A stretch of DNA of 64,000 bases from Beutenbergia cavernae DSM 12333 (GCF_000023105.1 NC_012669.1:1736001-1800000), one strand, 5' to 3'. Shown: positions 26,164 to 35,596, counted from the first letter of the stretch. Made by a program: numbers and translations. Notes: a model not told the origin generated them from the sequence alone.

Positions 26164-27474
26164 TCAGCCTTCCGCGTCGGCGAAGAACGCGTCGACGGCG
26201 TCGTCGATGCTCGTCTGCCCGAACGCGACGGCCTCGGCGAGCTGTCCCAGCAGTGTCCGGGAGTCGGCGAACCCGTCCGGCCACAGGCGGTTCAGCGGGC
26301 GCGAGTTCTCGGCCACGATGTCCATGTACTCGACGGCGGGCAGCTCCTCGTCCGTGACGGACTCGGCGATCTGCGCCCGCGCCTCGGCCGTGGGCGGGAT
26401 GCCGAGCGTCGCGCCGAGCTCCTCGACGGCGCCGGGGTCGTTGACGAGGTGGTCGATGAGGTCGGCGGCGCCCTGCGGGTTGCCGGACGTCGCGGAGATC
26501 GACCACAGGCTCGCGGCGTTGATCCACAGGCTCGGGTGCTCCGTGTTGTGCGGCGGGAGGCCGATGTCGAGGGCGGAGTCCGTCACGGCCTGCAGGGCGA
26601 CGTAGTCCTGGGTCCACGCGAACGAGGCGGCGGCGCGCCCGGTGGCTAGCGGGCTGCCGGGCATGTTGCCCGCGGACTCCGCCGTGACGTCGGCGGGCGG
26701 CACGGATCCCGCCTCGCGCATGTCGGCCCACAGCTGCAGCCACGCCCGCAGGTCGTCGGGCGTCGCGTTGAGCGAGCCGTCGTCCGCGTAGAACTCCCGG
26801 CCGCTGTCGCGCACGTACAGGATGAACAGGATGAGGTCGCCGCTCCCGTCCTGGACGCCCCAAGTCTCGCCGGCGCTCGCCATCCGGACCTGGTCGGCGA
26901 ACGCCGCGAGGTCGTCCCAGGTCCACTCGCCCGCCGGTGCGTCGACGCCGAGCTCGCCGAGCAGGTCGGCGTTCGTGACGAAGCCCGTCGCGTTCGTCGC
27001 GGCGACGACGCCGAAGCTTGCGTCGCCCACCGTCCCGAAGTCGCGGATTCCCGCGTCGAGCCCGCTCGTGTCGAGGTCGACCTGCGAGAGGTCGAGCAGC
27101 GAGTCCCGCTCGGCGTAGGTCGGCAGCTGGCTCGCGGCCTGCATGACGACGTCGGGCAGGTCGCGGCCCGCCACCAGCGTCGCGAGCTTGTCCCAGTAGC
27201 CGTCCCACGGCTGCGGCTCGACCGCCACCTCGGGACCGCCGGCCTCGGTGAAGGACGCGATCGCCGCGTCGAGCGCCTGGTTCTGGTTGTCCACCCCCCA
27301 CCAGGTGGCGCGGATGGGCGCGTCGGACGCAGGGCCGACCGTCTCGTCGGCACCCGGGGCGTCACCGCCGCCGACGCCGCAGGCGGCGAGCGCGAGGGCC
27401 AGCGAGGCGGTGACGGCGGCGGCTGCGGCCGGGCGACGGATCGTGCGACGGGGTGTGTGCCGGGTGGACTTCAT
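26164..27474 (-). CDS. Sugar ABC transporter substrate-binding lipoprotein (importer 4)
   Basis: The 436-residue protein has an arginine-rich n-region, a hydrophobic core and a lipobox (LALAAC) that places the lipidated cysteine at residue 32. The mature part has the type 1 solute-binding fold (TWWGVDNQNQALD, QPWDGYWDKL). It is the first gene of the importer 4 operon and is divergent to the LacI-XRE regulator at 27604. The sugar is not evident from sequence. Confidence 0.9.
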   Translation of the reverse strand: MKSTRHTPRRTIRRPAAAAAVTASLALALAACGVGGGDAPGADETVGPASDAPIRATWWGVDNQNQALDAAIASFTEAGGPEVAVEPQPWDGYWDKLATLVAGRDLPDVVMQAASQLPTYAERDSLLDLSQVDLDTSGLDAGIRDFGTVGDASFGVVAATNATGFVTNADLLGELGVDAPAGEWTWDDLAAFADQVRMASAGETWGVQDGSGDLILFILYVRDSGREFYADDGSLNATPDDLRAWLQLWADMREAGSVPPADVTAESAGNMPGSPLATGRAAASFAWTQDYVALQAVTDSALDIGLPPHNTEHPSLWINAASLWSISATSGNPQGAADLIDHLVNDPGAVEELGATLGIPPTAEARAQIAESVTDEELPAVEYMDIVAENSRPLNRLWPDGFADSRTLLGQLAEAVAFGQTSIDDAVDAFFADAEG

Positions 27475-27603
27475 CGTTCCTCCAGGAGCCGAGCGGCGGT
27501 GGCGGCGTTACAACGTTAGACAAGTGTGACAGCGTGAGCGGCGGCGTTGTCAACTGTGCGTTCGGCCGTCCTGCTCGGCTGATTACCGGAGGCGGGGAGC
27601 GAT
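27475..27603. promoter_or_regulatory. Divergent promoter region of importer 4 and the LacI-XRE regulator
   Basis: On the minus strand TTGACA (27553-27548) is a good -35 box for importer 4, inside the small palindrome GTTGTCAAC (27546-27554); the -10 box is weak. Downstream of it lies TTACAACGTTAGAC, whose palindromic AACGTT core (27512-27517) has the central CG of LacI-type sites. Both elements are candidate targets of the divergent regulator, which carries two different DNA-binding domains. Confidence 0.5.
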
Positions 27604-29001
27604 ATGTTGTGGGGTATGTCAGATCCGGTATCACCCTCGGGAGGGCCGCCCGGCGCGCCGCAGGAGGAGGCGCAGGCCGCCCCGGGCCGCTCCGCGCGCG
27701 CGGGGAAGGCAGTCGGCATCAAGGACGTCGCCGCGCGCGCCGGCGTCTCGTGGAAGACCGTCACGAACGTCATCCACGGGCGGCCGAACGTCGCGCCGGC
27801 CACCCGCCGTCGCGTCGAGCGCGCGATCGCCGAGCTCGGCTACCGCGCGAACCTGGCCGGGCGGCAGCTCCGGCACGGCCGGACCGGGCTCCTGGCCGTG
27901 AGCGTGCCGGACCTGGCGACCCCTTACTACGCGGACCTGGCGCGATCGGTCGTCCAGCGCGCCCGCAAGGACGACTACACGGTGCTCGTCGACGAGACCG
28001 GACACTCGATCGCGCGGGAGACCTCCGCCGCCCGGGGCTACCCGGTCCGCTTCACGGACGGCGTCCTGCTGAGTCCCTCGCGCCTGACCGGGCCGGAGAT
28101 CGCCGCGTTGCGCACGGACACGCCGCTCGTGCTCCTCGGAGAGCAGGCGGACTCGGGAGGGTTGGACCAGGTCAGCATCGACAACGTGGGCTCGGCTCGC
28201 GAGGCCACGCGCCACATGCTCACGCTCGGGCGGCGACGCCTCGCCTTCCTGGGCGCGGAGATCGGCCCGCACCGCAAGGCGTCGTCATTGCGCATCGCGG
28301 GCGTGCGCGCCGAGCTGGCGGCGTGGGGCGGCGACGCCGAGCTGGCGCTCGTCGAGACCAGCGAGTACAGCCGGTCCGAGGGTTTCGCGCGGACGCGCCG
28401 GGAGTACGAGGCCGGTGCGCGGCACGACGCACTGATCTGCGCGACCGACCTCCTCGCCGTCGGCGCGCTGCACGCGCTCGCCATGCTCGGGCTGCGGAGT
28501 CCCGACGACGTGGCGGTGCTCGGCTGGGACAACGCGCCGGAGGGGGAGTACGCCTGGCCCCCGCTGACGACCATCGCACCGGACATGGCGGAGTTCGGCT
28601 CCCAGGCGATCAACCTGCTGCTCGCGCGCATCGTCGAGCCCGCCGCGCCCGCCCGCCGCAGCGTCGTCAACCATCGCCTCGTGGTGCGCGCGAGCACGCT
28701 CGGGAGCGCCGCGACGTTCAACCCCGCCGTGCCATACCAGATCCGGCATGAGCGCCCGTCCCCGGGTGAGCTGATCCGCGAGGCTCGCGTGCGCGCCGGG
28801 CTGACGCAGAGCGCGCTCGCCAGCCAGATCGGGAGCTCGCAGGCGCTCATCGCGCGCTACGAGGCAGACGCGGTCAGCCCCACCGTGCGGTCGCTCGACC
28901 GCATCCTCGAGGCGCTCGGGTCCGACCTCGAGATCGGGTCACGGCCGCCGGCGGCGCCTCGGGCTCAGGCCGGCGTGAAGGGCGTCAGGCAGAACGGGTG
29001 A
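27604..29001 (+). CDS. LacI-family regulator with extra C-terminal XRE-type HTH domain
   Basis: The 465-residue protein has a LacI helix-turn-helix (about residues 39-62, [19 protein letters not shown]), a hinge helix and a sugar-binding-protein-like domain (about 95-375). Unusually for this family, it continues with about 80 residues containing an XRE/Cro-type HTH (about 385-440: [20 protein letters not shown], then [20 protein letters not shown]). The join is in one uninterrupted frame. It is divergent to importer 4 and should regulate it. Starts at 27604 and 27616 are both possible; GGGGAG lies 4 nt before the first. Its last 37 bases overlap the convergent VOC gene. Confidence 0.9.
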   Translation: MLWGMSDPVSPSGGPPGAPQEEAQAAPGRSARAGKAVGIKDVAARAGVSWKTVTNVIHGRPNVAPATRRRVERAIAELGYRANLAGRQLRHGRTGLLAVSVPDLATPYYADLARSVVQRARKDDYTVLVDETGHSIARETSAARGYPVRFTDGVLLSPSRLTGPEIAALRTDTPLVLLGEQADSGGLDQVSIDNVGSAREATRHMLTLGRRRLAFLGAEIGPHRKASSLRIAGVRAELAAWGGDAELALVETSEYSRSEGFARTRREYEAGARHDALICATDLLAVGALHALAMLGLRSPDDVAVLGWDNAPEGEYAWPPLTTIAPDMAEFGSQAINLLLARIVEPAAPARRSVVNHRLVVRASTLGSAATFNPAVPYQIRHERPSPGELIREARVRAGLTQSALASQIGSSQALIARYEADAVSPTVRSLDRILEALGSDLEIGSRPPAAPRAQAGVKGVRQNG

Positions 29002-29351
29002 CCGGCCGGGTCGAGCAGGACCGTCCAGCGCGGATCGGGCTGCCGGTCCGGCCGCGTCGCCCCACACTCGAGGGCGAAGGCCGTCTGCTCCGCGAGATCG
29101 AAGTCGTCGCTGCTCAGGTCGAGATGAACGATCGAGCTTCCCGGCCATGATGGCCGGCGGTGATCCGCGACCCGTTGCGCGATCAGCACCACGCTTCCGG
29201 CCCGGACCGCCGCGGCTTCGGCGCCGTCCCACAGCAGGGTGCCGCCGAGCAGCTTCCGGTAGAACTCGGCGAGCTCCCTCGGATCGGCACAGTCGAGCGA
29301 GATCGCGGCGATCGCCAGCTCCGGGCGGCGGCGTTCCATGGGCTGAGTCAA
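28965..29351 (-). CDS. VOC-superfamily (glyoxalase/bleomycin-resistance type) protein
   Basis: The 128-residue protein has the paired beta-alpha-beta-beta-beta modules of the VOC fold: [20 protein letters not shown] in the first half and VHLDLSSDD with the C-terminal [11 protein letters not shown] in the second. This matches the family often labelled glyoxalase-like domain. The substrate is unknown and many members bind no metal. It overlaps the convergent LacI-XRE gene by 37 nt. An internal ATG at 29339 is an alternative start. Confidence 0.82.
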   Translation of the reverse strand: MTQPMERRRPELAIAAISLDCADPRELAEFYRKLLGGTLLWDGAEAAAVRAGSVVLIAQRVADHRRPSWPGSSIVHLDLSSDDFDLAEQTAFALECGATRPDRQPDPRWTVLLDPAGHPFCLTPFTPA

Positions 29352-29419
29352 CCAGTCACGGCGGCGTCGCAGGGTGCAGCGCCGGACCCGGTGGTGAGCC
29401 TGGCGGTAGCGTCGCGCGG

Positions 29420-29866
29420 GTGCACTTCTCCGAGTACGACACCCGGCTGGCCGCGTACGCGGTGATCGTCGACGAGTCCGGCGGCGCCGAGCGCATCCTG
29501 CTGACCTGGTTCAACGGCGGCACGAGCGGTCTCCGACCCTGCTGGTCCCTGCCCGGCGGCGGCGTCGAGTACGACGAGAGCCTCGAGGAGGCGGTCGTCC
29601 GGGAGGCGAAGGAGGAGTCCGGGTACGACGTCGAGCTCGGCGTCCCGTTGGTGACGAGCACGTTCACCGACGCCACCGGGGAACGGCCGTACAAGGCCGT
29701 CCGGATCCTGTACACGGCGACGGTGGTCGGCGGCACGCTGGGCACGCTCGAGGTCGGGGGCACCACCGACCGGGCGGAGTGGCGCGACCTGGACCGGGTC
29801 GCCGAGGAGCCGCGTGCCGACGTCGTGCGGATCGGGATTCGCGCCTGGCGGGACCGGGTCCGATGA
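29420..29866 (+). CDS. NUDIX hydrolase
   Basis: The 148-residue protein has a complete NUDIX box (G-x5-E-x7-REAKEESGY, within [20 protein letters not shown]), which binds Mg and cleaves nucleoside diphosphates linked to another group. The length is that of a single-domain MutT-like enzyme, and the actual substrate cannot be told. The GTG at 29420 gives a proper start to the first strand; no clear ribosome binding site is seen, so translation may be leaderless. It stands alone. Confidence 0.85.
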   Translation: MHFSEYDTRLAAYAVIVDESGGAERILLTWFNGGTSGLRPCWSLPGGGVEYDESLEEAVVREAKEESGYDVELGVPLVTSTFTDATGERPYKAVRILYTATVVGGTLGTLEVGGTTDRAEWRDLDRVAEEPRADVVRIGIRAWRDRVR

Positions 29867-29890
29867 GCCGGGCCGGGTGACGCGTCGGTC

Positions 29891-29956
29891 GAGCTCGTAC
29901 CTGAGCGACGAGATCGATCTCCCGGATGTCCGATCTCGTCGCCACGGTACGAGCTC
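29891..29956. repeat. Long imperfect inverted repeat (26-bp arms)
   Basis: The arms 29891-29916 and 29931-29956 pair at 23 of 26 positions around a 14-nt loop; the only mismatches are three neighbouring bases in the middle. It lies between the 3' ends of the NUDIX and GntR genes and could be a bidirectional terminator or a remnant repeat. Confidence 0.6.
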
Positions 29957-30053
29957 GGCGCCGGCGTGGCGCCGCCGCGAGACACCTCGCGGCACGCGAC
30001 GTCCGTGAGCCTCGAGACGCCACCGCAGGGCTTCCGCCGCGTCAGCGCGCGGT

Positions 30054-30728
30054 TCACACCTCAGGTAGCTCGAGCTGGCTGAGTCGGGAGTACGCGCCGG
30101 TCATGTGCTTCTCCGCGGCGGCCCGCGCCACCGCAGGATCGCCGCCGGCCAGCGCCTCGCGCAGCTCGAAGTGCTCCGAGAACCCGACCGTGGGGAAGTC
30201 GGGGAAGTTGACGTTGCGCGTGTGCAGGAAGAACGACACCTGGCTGCGCAGCGACGTCCAGACCCGTTGCAGCCGGGCGTGGTCCGCGGCGTCGTAGATC
30301 ACGTCGTGGAAGGCCAGGTCGAGGGCCACGGCCTCCTGCGGCGCCACGGAACCCGATGTGCCCTTCATCGCCTCGAGGACACGGTCCATCTCCGCGAAGT
30401 GCGCCGGCGTCAGGCGCGTCGCGGCACGTTCCGCGGCGAGAGCCTCCATCGCGGTCCGCAGCGTGTGCACCTCCTCGACGTCGCGCCGCGTGAGCACGCT
30501 GACGAATGCCCCGCGGTGACGGCGGATCTCGACCTGCCCCTCGGCCTCGAGGATCGCGAAGGCCTCGCGGACCGGCCCGCGACTGACGTTCAGGGCGGCG
30601 GCGAGCTCGGTCTCCCGCAGGTGCTCACCCGGGCGCAGCTCGCCGGTCGCGATGCGTTCCCGGAGCTCGCGCACCACGTACTCGCCGAGCGACGTGCGCG
30701 GTGGTGCCGCCCACCTGACCTGGCTCAT
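30054..30728 (-). CDS. GntR-family transcriptional regulator, FadR subfamily (of the GH39/importer 5 operon)
   Basis: The 224-residue protein has an N-terminal winged helix (about residues 15-80, with VSRGPVREAFAILEAEGQV) and a helical FCD domain that binds a small acid or sugar-derived ligand, often with a metal. It is divergent to the 11-gene GH39/importer 5 operon. A FadR-type palindrome at 30894-30907 overlaps that operon's -35 box, so it is probably a repressor. I chose the ATG at 30728 because it puts the HTH near the N-terminus; ATGs at 30782 and 30905 are in frame but add low-complexity sequence. Confidence 0.88.
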   Translation of the reverse strand: MSQVRWAAPPRTSLGEYVVRELRERIATGELRPGEHLRETELAAALNVSRGPVREAFAILEAEGQVEIRRHRGAFVSVLTRRDVEEVHTLRTAMEALAAERAATRLTPAHFAEMDRVLEAMKGTSGSVAPQEAVALDLAFHDVIYDAADHARLQRVWTSLRSQVSFFLHTRNVNFPDFPTVGFSEHFELREALAGGDPAVARAAAEKHMTGAYSRLSQLELPEV

Positions 30729-31048
30729 CGAGTGCGCGTCCGCGCCGCCGGGCGGGCGTGCTCCGCCGTCGGCCGCCTCCATCCGTGGGGAAGTCCCCGC
30801 ATCCCCGGTCCTTCCTCTCGTCCTGCGCCTGAGTGTGCACCCGCACCGGTCCGGACGGGCGGCACGCCACAACTCTAGAGCATGTCGATGATTGATTGTT
30901 GACAATCTGCGATCGGCGACCGTACGTTAACGCTCACATCGACGACGGCGGACGCGAGCCGCCGTCGGACCGGTCCCGGCGCCCGTGCGTCGGTCCGGCC
31001 AGCACCACCGCCAGCACATCGACGTGACCCGAGAGGCAGTGACCAGGC
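30729..31048. promoter_or_regulatory. Divergent regulatory region of the GntR gene and the GH39/importer 5 operon
   Basis: This 320-nt gap has no convincing gene. A good promoter points right: TTGACA (30899-30904), 18 bp, TACGTT (30923-30928). The predicted mRNA leader is about 115 nt. The -35 box sits inside the palindrome described next. Upstream ATGs of the GntR frame lie in the left part. Confidence 0.6.
30894..30907. promoter_or_regulatory. Candidate FadR/GntR operator
   Basis: GATTGTTGACAATC has perfect 6-bp arms (GATTGT and ACAATC) with a 2-nt centre. Its core TTGT-N2-ACAA fits the T.GT..AC.A pattern of FadR-type regulators. It overlaps the -35 box of the operon, so binding would block RNA polymerase. 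Confidence 0.65.
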
Positions 31049-32785
31049 GTGACCACAGCGGTTCCCACCCAGGACGTGAACCCCGGCATCTCCAGCGAGC
31101 GCGCGTTCCCGCGCAACGCACCGAGCGACCCGAGCGCACCGCACGTCGCCGCCGCGCGTGTTCAGGTGCACGCGGACGACGACGCCGGCCCGCTCACCCG
31201 TCTGTGGGAGAGCGTGGGCTACGACGAGATCAACTGGACCTACACGCCGACGGGCCGCCACCTGCTCGGCACGTTCGGTGAGCTCACGACCACCGGCTAC
31301 CACGTGCGTCCGCACTACGTGTTCTGCTCCGGCTCCGGTTTCGGCATCCCGCACTGGGGGAACGGGAACGTCTACCACGAGGACGCCGAGGGCAACGTCA
31401 CGTACGACTTCACGATCGTCGACCAGACGTACGACGCGATCGTCGAGGCCGGCCACCACGTGCTCGTCGAGCTCGCCTTCACTCCGCGCGACCTGCTGCC
31501 GCCGGAGGCCGAGGAGCTCGCCGTCGTCAGCAGCCCCACGGTGTACTCCGCGTACGAGGCGGGCCAGTGGTCCTACCCGCCGCGCGACTACGGCCGCTGG
31601 CGCGACCTGGTCGCCGCCCTCGCCGCGCACTGCCTCGAGCGGTACGGCGCCGAGGAGGTCGACACGTGGCTGTGGGAGCTGTGGAACGAGCCGGACATCT
31701 TCTACTGGCGAGGCACCCCCGAGCAGTTCTACGACCTGTACGCGGTCACCGCCGAAGGCGTGCGGAGCGTGCTGCCGCAGGCGAAGGTCGGCGGCCCGGC
31801 CGTGACGGGGGGCGGTGCCGAGTTCCTGCGCGGCTTCCTCGCCTACACCGAGGCGCACGACGTGCCCGTCGACTTCGTCTCGTTCCACACGAAGGGCTCG
31901 GCGTTCACCCCGTGGCGCGTCTACGGGCCGACCGGCGGTCCCGCACCGGCGAAGCAGAGCCCGTCGGCGCACAAGATGCTCCACGAGATCCGCACGATGC
32001 TGCGGGTGATGGCCGAGTTCCCGGCCTACAAGACGCTCCCGGCGATCGTCGACGAGTGCGACGCCGGCGTCCCGGCGCACTACTCCTTCTACGACAACGC
32101 GAACTTCGTGTTCCAGAACACCGAGTACTACCCGGTGTTCCAGGCGAAGCTCATGAAGAAGATCCTCGACCTGTCGGACCTCGAGGGCGCCAACGTCCAG
32201 CAGGCGACGTCGTGGAGCTTCTACTTCGAGGGCGAGCGCTACTTCGAGGGCACGCGGTCGTTCCTCACGGCCGGCGGCGTGGAGAAGCCGTTCCTCAACG
32301 CGTACCGGATGCTGGCGAGGCTCGGCGAGCGCCGCGTCACCGCGACCTCCGACGCCGCCCACGGCGTCGACCTGCTCGACGAGGCCGCGGGCCGGAGCAT
32401 GCCGGAGGAGGTCGACGTCCTCGCCTCGCGCGCGCAGGACGGGTCGGTGGCGGCGCTGGTGTGGCGTCACACGGACGACCAGTACCGCACCGCCGAGTCC
32501 GCGACCCCCGTGACCGTCGACGTGACGGGCCTCGCCGCGGGCGCCTACCGGCTGACGCACCAGCGGATCGACGCTGAGCACAGCAACTCGCACACGGTGT
32601 GGCAGGAGCTCGGCGCACCACAGGTCCCGACCGACGAGCAGCTCGCCGCGATCCGTGAGCGGCAGGGCCTCGAGGAGCTGGAGCCGGCGCGCGAGGTGAC
32701 GGTGGGCGACGACGGCGCGGTCAGCCTCGTGGTCGACCTCCCGCTGCCCGCGGTGTCGTTGCTCGTGCTGGAGCCGGTCCGGTGA
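31049..32785 (+). CDS. GH39-type glycoside hydrolase (beta-xylosidase-like)
   Basis: The 578-residue enzyme has a TIM barrel followed by a small beta-domain, the GH39 layout. The proton donor is Glu214 in WNEPDIFYW and the probable nucleophile is Glu336 in IVDECDAGVP. VSFHTKG and SFYFEGERYFEG are further barrel motifs. No signal peptide is present, so it hydrolyses an imported glycoside in the cytoplasm. It is the first gene of an operon that continues through an importer and a set of isomerases and a kinase. The family includes beta-xylosidases and alpha-L-iduronidases. The linked tetrulose-type genes hint that the aglycone or sugar is unusual. The GTG at 31049 has only a weak ribosome binding site. 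Confidence 0.88.
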   Translation: MTTAVPTQDVNPGISSERAFPRNAPSDPSAPHVAAARVQVHADDDAGPLTRLWESVGYDEINWTYTPTGRHLLGTFGELTTTGYHVRPHYVFCSGSGFGIPHWGNGNVYHEDAEGNVTYDFTIVDQTYDAIVEAGHHVLVELAFTPRDLLPPEAEELAVVSSPTVYSAYEAGQWSYPPRDYGRWRDLVAALAAHCLERYGAEEVDTWLWELWNEPDIFYWRGTPEQFYDLYAVTAEGVRSVLPQAKVGGPAVTGGGAEFLRGFLAYTEAHDVPVDFVSFHTKGSAFTPWRVYGPTGGPAPAKQSPSAHKMLHEIRTMLRVMAEFPAYKTLPAIVDECDAGVPAHYSFYDNANFVFQNTEYYPVFQAKLMKKILDLSDLEGANVQQATSWSFYFEGERYFEGTRSFLTAGGVEKPFLNAYRMLARLGERRVTATSDAAHGVDLLDEAAGRSMPEEVDVLASRAQDGSVAALVWRHTDDQYRTAESATPVTVDVTGLAAGAYRLTHQRIDAEHSNSHTVWQELGAPQVPTDEQLAAIRERQGLEELEPAREVTVGDDGAVSLVVDLPLPAVSLLVLEPVR

Positions 32786-33645
32786 GCGCCGCGGCACTCC
32801 CGGCGGCGCCGATCACCGCCACCGTCGAGATCGCGCCCGGCGTCCACGTCCCCCAGGTGGGGCTCGGCGTCTTCCAGGTCGCGGCCGACGACGTCCAGCC
32901 CGTGGTCGAGGAGGCGCTCGAGGTGGGCTACCGCCACTTCGACACCGCCGCCGCGTACAACAACGAGGCCGGCGTGGGTGCGGCGGTCCGCGTCTCGGGG
33001 GTGCCGCGCGAGGACGTCGTGGTGACGTCCAAGCTCCGCAACGGCGAGCAGGGGTACGAGTCGGCGCTGCGCGCCTACGCCGACACGTGCCAGAGGCTCG
33101 GCCTCGACCGGCTCGACCTCTACCTCATCCACTGGCCGAACCCCGAGGCGGGGCTCTGGCCCCAGTCGTGGCGCGCGTTCGAACGCCTCCGGGCGGATGA
33201 CGACGTGCGGGCGATCGGGGTGTCCAACTTCCTCCCGGAGCACCTACGCCGGCTCGCGGCGGAGGCTCAGGTGCTCCCCGCGGTCAACCAGGTCGAGCTG
33301 CACCCCACCCACACCCGGCCCGACGTCGTCGCCGCCTGCCGCGACCTCGGGATCGTCGTCGAGTCGTACTCGCCGATGGGGCAGGGGCAGGACCTCGGCG
33401 GCGCCCCGGTCCTCGCGGCGGCCGCAGCGCACGGCGTGACGCCCGCGCAGGTCGTCCTGCGCTGGCACCTGCAGCACGGGTACGTGGTCATCCCGAAGAC
33501 GACGTCGCGGGCGCGGCTCGTCGAGAACCTCGACCTCGACTCCTTCGAGCTCGCTCCGGAGGAGATGGCGGCGATCGACGACCTCGACGCCGGCCGGCGG
33601 ATCGGTAACGACCCGAGCACGTTCTCGATCAGCCAGATCCGCTGA
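32782..33645 (+). CDS. Aldo/keto reductase
   Basis: The 287-residue NADPH-dependent oxidoreductase has the AKR catalytic tetrad Asp54, Tyr59, Lys84 and His117 (DTAAAYNN, VTSKL, YLIHWPN) and the late cofactor motif IPKTTSRARL. It probably interconverts an aldehyde or ketone sugar and its alcohol. Its GTG overlaps the stop of the GH39 gene (GTGA), so the two are coupled. In this operon a role in reducing or oxidising a short sugar or polyol is likely, by inference. Confidence 0.9.
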   Translation: MSAAALPAAPITATVEIAPGVHVPQVGLGVFQVAADDVQPVVEEALEVGYRHFDTAAAYNNEAGVGAAVRVSGVPREDVVVTSKLRNGEQGYESALRAYADTCQRLGLDRLDLYLIHWPNPEAGLWPQSWRAFERLRADDDVRAIGVSNFLPEHLRRLAAEAQVLPAVNQVELHPTHTRPDVVAACRDLGIVVESYSPMGQGQDLGGAPVLAAAAAHGVTPAQVVLRWHLQHGYVVIPKTTSRARLVENLDLDSFELAPEEMAAIDDLDAGRRIGNDPSTFSISQIR

Positions 33646-33690
33646 CATCCCTGACCCACATCGGTCCACCGACAACCAGGAGGGTGCTCG

Positions 33691-34674
33691 ATGGCGAGCC
33701 CATCGCTCATCGCCGAGGCGACGGCCACGAAGCCGGCGCCGCCGCGACCGGCCCGGCCGGTGAAACGACCCGGCCAGCGCGCCCGAGAACGCCGCAGGAA
33801 CCTGTGGATCTACGCGTTCTTGCTGCCGACGTTCGTGCTGTACGGCATGTACACGCTCTACCCGATGGTGGCCAGCTACTGGTACTCGCTGGTGGAGTGG
33901 AACGGCTTCACGGCCGACCAGACGTTCGTCGGTCTCGCCAACTACCAGGCCGTGCTCGCTGACCCGATGTTCTGGTCGTCGGTGCGGATCACGTTGCTCT
34001 TCCTGCTCATCGTGGCGCCGCTGCGGGTGTTCGGGGCGTTCGCGCTGGCGATCCTGCTCAACTCGCCGAGGCTCCCGTTCACGTCGTTCTTCCGCACGGC
34101 GTACTTCCTGCCGGTCGTGACGACGACGGCGATCGTCGGCGTCGTCATGCGCTTCATCCTCGACCCGGCCAGCGGGCCCGTGGCCGCCGTCCTGCAGCTG
34201 TTCGGCGCCGGACCGGTGGACCTGCTCGGGTCGTCGTCGACGGCGCTGGTCACCTCCGGCGTCATCTACGTGTGGAAGTTCTTCGGCATCACGATGATCT
34301 ACTGGCTCGCCGCCCTGCAGACGATCCCGCGGGACCTCTTCGAGGCGGCCCGGATCGACGGGGCCGGGGCGGGGAAGATCTTCCGGCACATCACGCTGCC
34401 GATGCTGATCCCGTTCCTGCTCATCATCTCGGTGCTGACCATCGAGGACTGCTTCCACGCGTTCGACCTCATGCAGTCGATGACGGCGGGCGGTCCGTTC
34501 TTCTCCACCGAGATCATCGAGATCTACATCTACCGCTTCGCGTTCGCCGCCACGATCCCGCAGCTCGGGTTCGCGTCGGCCGCCGCCGTGCTGTTCGGCG
34601 TGCTGGTGCTCGTGGTCGTGGCCGCACAGGTCTGGGCCACGGTGGTCTCCCGACGGCTGCGGGCCCGCGCATGA
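33691..34674 (+). CDS. Carbohydrate ABC transporter permease, MalF type (importer 5)
   Basis: The 327-residue membrane protein has a basic N-terminus, six membrane segments and the EAA loop FEAARIDGAGAGKIF. A strong AGGAGG precedes the ATG. Its stop overlaps the next ATG (ATGA at 34671-34674). Confidence 0.93.
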   Translation: MASPSLIAEATATKPAPPRPARPVKRPGQRARERRRNLWIYAFLLPTFVLYGMYTLYPMVASYWYSLVEWNGFTADQTFVGLANYQAVLADPMFWSSVRITLLFLLIVAPLRVFGAFALAILLNSPRLPFTSFFRTAYFLPVVTTTAIVGVVMRFILDPASGPVAAVLQLFGAGPVDLLGSSSTALVTSGVIYVWKFFGITMIYWLAALQTIPRDLFEAARIDGAGAGKIFRHITLPMLIPFLLIISVLTIEDCFHAFDLMQSMTAGGPFFSTEIIEIYIYRFAFAATIPQLGFASAAAVLFGVLVLVVVAAQVWATVVSRRLRARA

Positions 34675-35534
34675 GCGCCGTCGTGGCCGGCGACCGCCGT
34701 CGGACGATCCGCCGCCGGCTGCCGTGGTGGCTGCTCGCCGTCGTCCTCCTGGCGCTCGCGTTCGTGTGGGTGTTCCCGTTCATCTGGATGCTCTCGGCCT
34801 CGCTGAAGTCCTCGGCGGAGATCTTCGCGGGCGGGCTGGGGCTGGTGCCCGAGACCCTGCAGTGGGAGAACTACTCCCGCGCCTGGGAGGACGGCAACTT
34901 CCGGGTGTACCTGCTCAACACGGTGATCGTCACGGTGGCGACCGTCGTCATCGTCGTGGTGCGGTGCGCGCTCGCGGGCTACGTGCTCGGGCGGTACAAG
35001 TTCCCGGGGTCGCGGCTCGTCATCGGGATCCTCGTCGCCACGCTGTTCGTGCCGACCGGCTACACGATCATCCCGATCGTCAAGCTCTCCCTCGAGCTCG
35101 GCCTGCTGGACCAGCTGTCCGGCATGATCCTGGCGCTCGCCGGCGGCGCCAACGTGGCGTCGATCCTCATCTACGCGGGCTACTTCCGGGGCCTGCCGCA
35201 GGAGCTCGAGGAGGCGGCGATCGTCGACGGCGCGGGCTTCCTGCGCACGTTCAGCCGGATCATGCTGCCGCTGTCGATGCCTGTGACGGCCACCGTCGGC
35301 ATCCTCACGTTCCTGTTCACCTGGAACGCGTTCTTCCTGCCGCTGGTCTTCTCGTTCAGCAACCCTGCCCTGCGCACCGTGAGCGTCGGGATGCAGGCGT
35401 TCGTCGGGGAGAACTCCACGGACTGGCCCGGCATGGCCGCGGCCGGCGTCATCTCGCTCCTGCCCATCGTGCTGCTGTTCGCGTTCATGCAGCGCTACTT
35501 CGTCGAAGGCATCGCCGGCGCCGTCAAGTCCTGA
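34671..35534 (+). CDS. Carbohydrate ABC transporter permease, MalG type (importer 5)
   Basis: The 287-residue partner permease has the EAA loop EEAAIVDGAGFLRTF and ends IAGAVKS. It starts inside the stop of the MalF-type gene; the longer open frame from 34272 is a shadow. The binding-protein gene follows after 62 nt, so this operon has the order permease, permease, binding protein. Confidence 0.93.
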   Translation: MSAVVAGDRRRTIRRRLPWWLLAVVLLALAFVWVFPFIWMLSASLKSSAEIFAGGLGLVPETLQWENYSRAWEDGNFRVYLLNTVIVTVATVVIVVVRCALAGYVLGRYKFPGSRLVIGILVATLFVPTGYTIIPIVKLSLELGLLDQLSGMILALAGGANVASILIYAGYFRGLPQELEEAAIVDGAGFLRTFSRIMLPLSMPVTATVGILTFLFTWNAFFLPLVFSFSNPALRTVSVGMQAFVGENSTDWPGMAAAGVISLLPIVLLFAFMQRYFVEGIAGAVKS

Positions 35535-35596
35535 CGTCCGCCGTCGCCGTCCCGCGACACCACCCGTCAGCACCACCACTCAACGAGGAGACCGAC

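Noticed and set aside
34272-34670. Long extension of the MalG-type frame upstream of 34671
   Set aside because: It lies in another frame of the MalF-type gene and lacks membrane segments; the ATGA overlap at 34671 gives a natural start.
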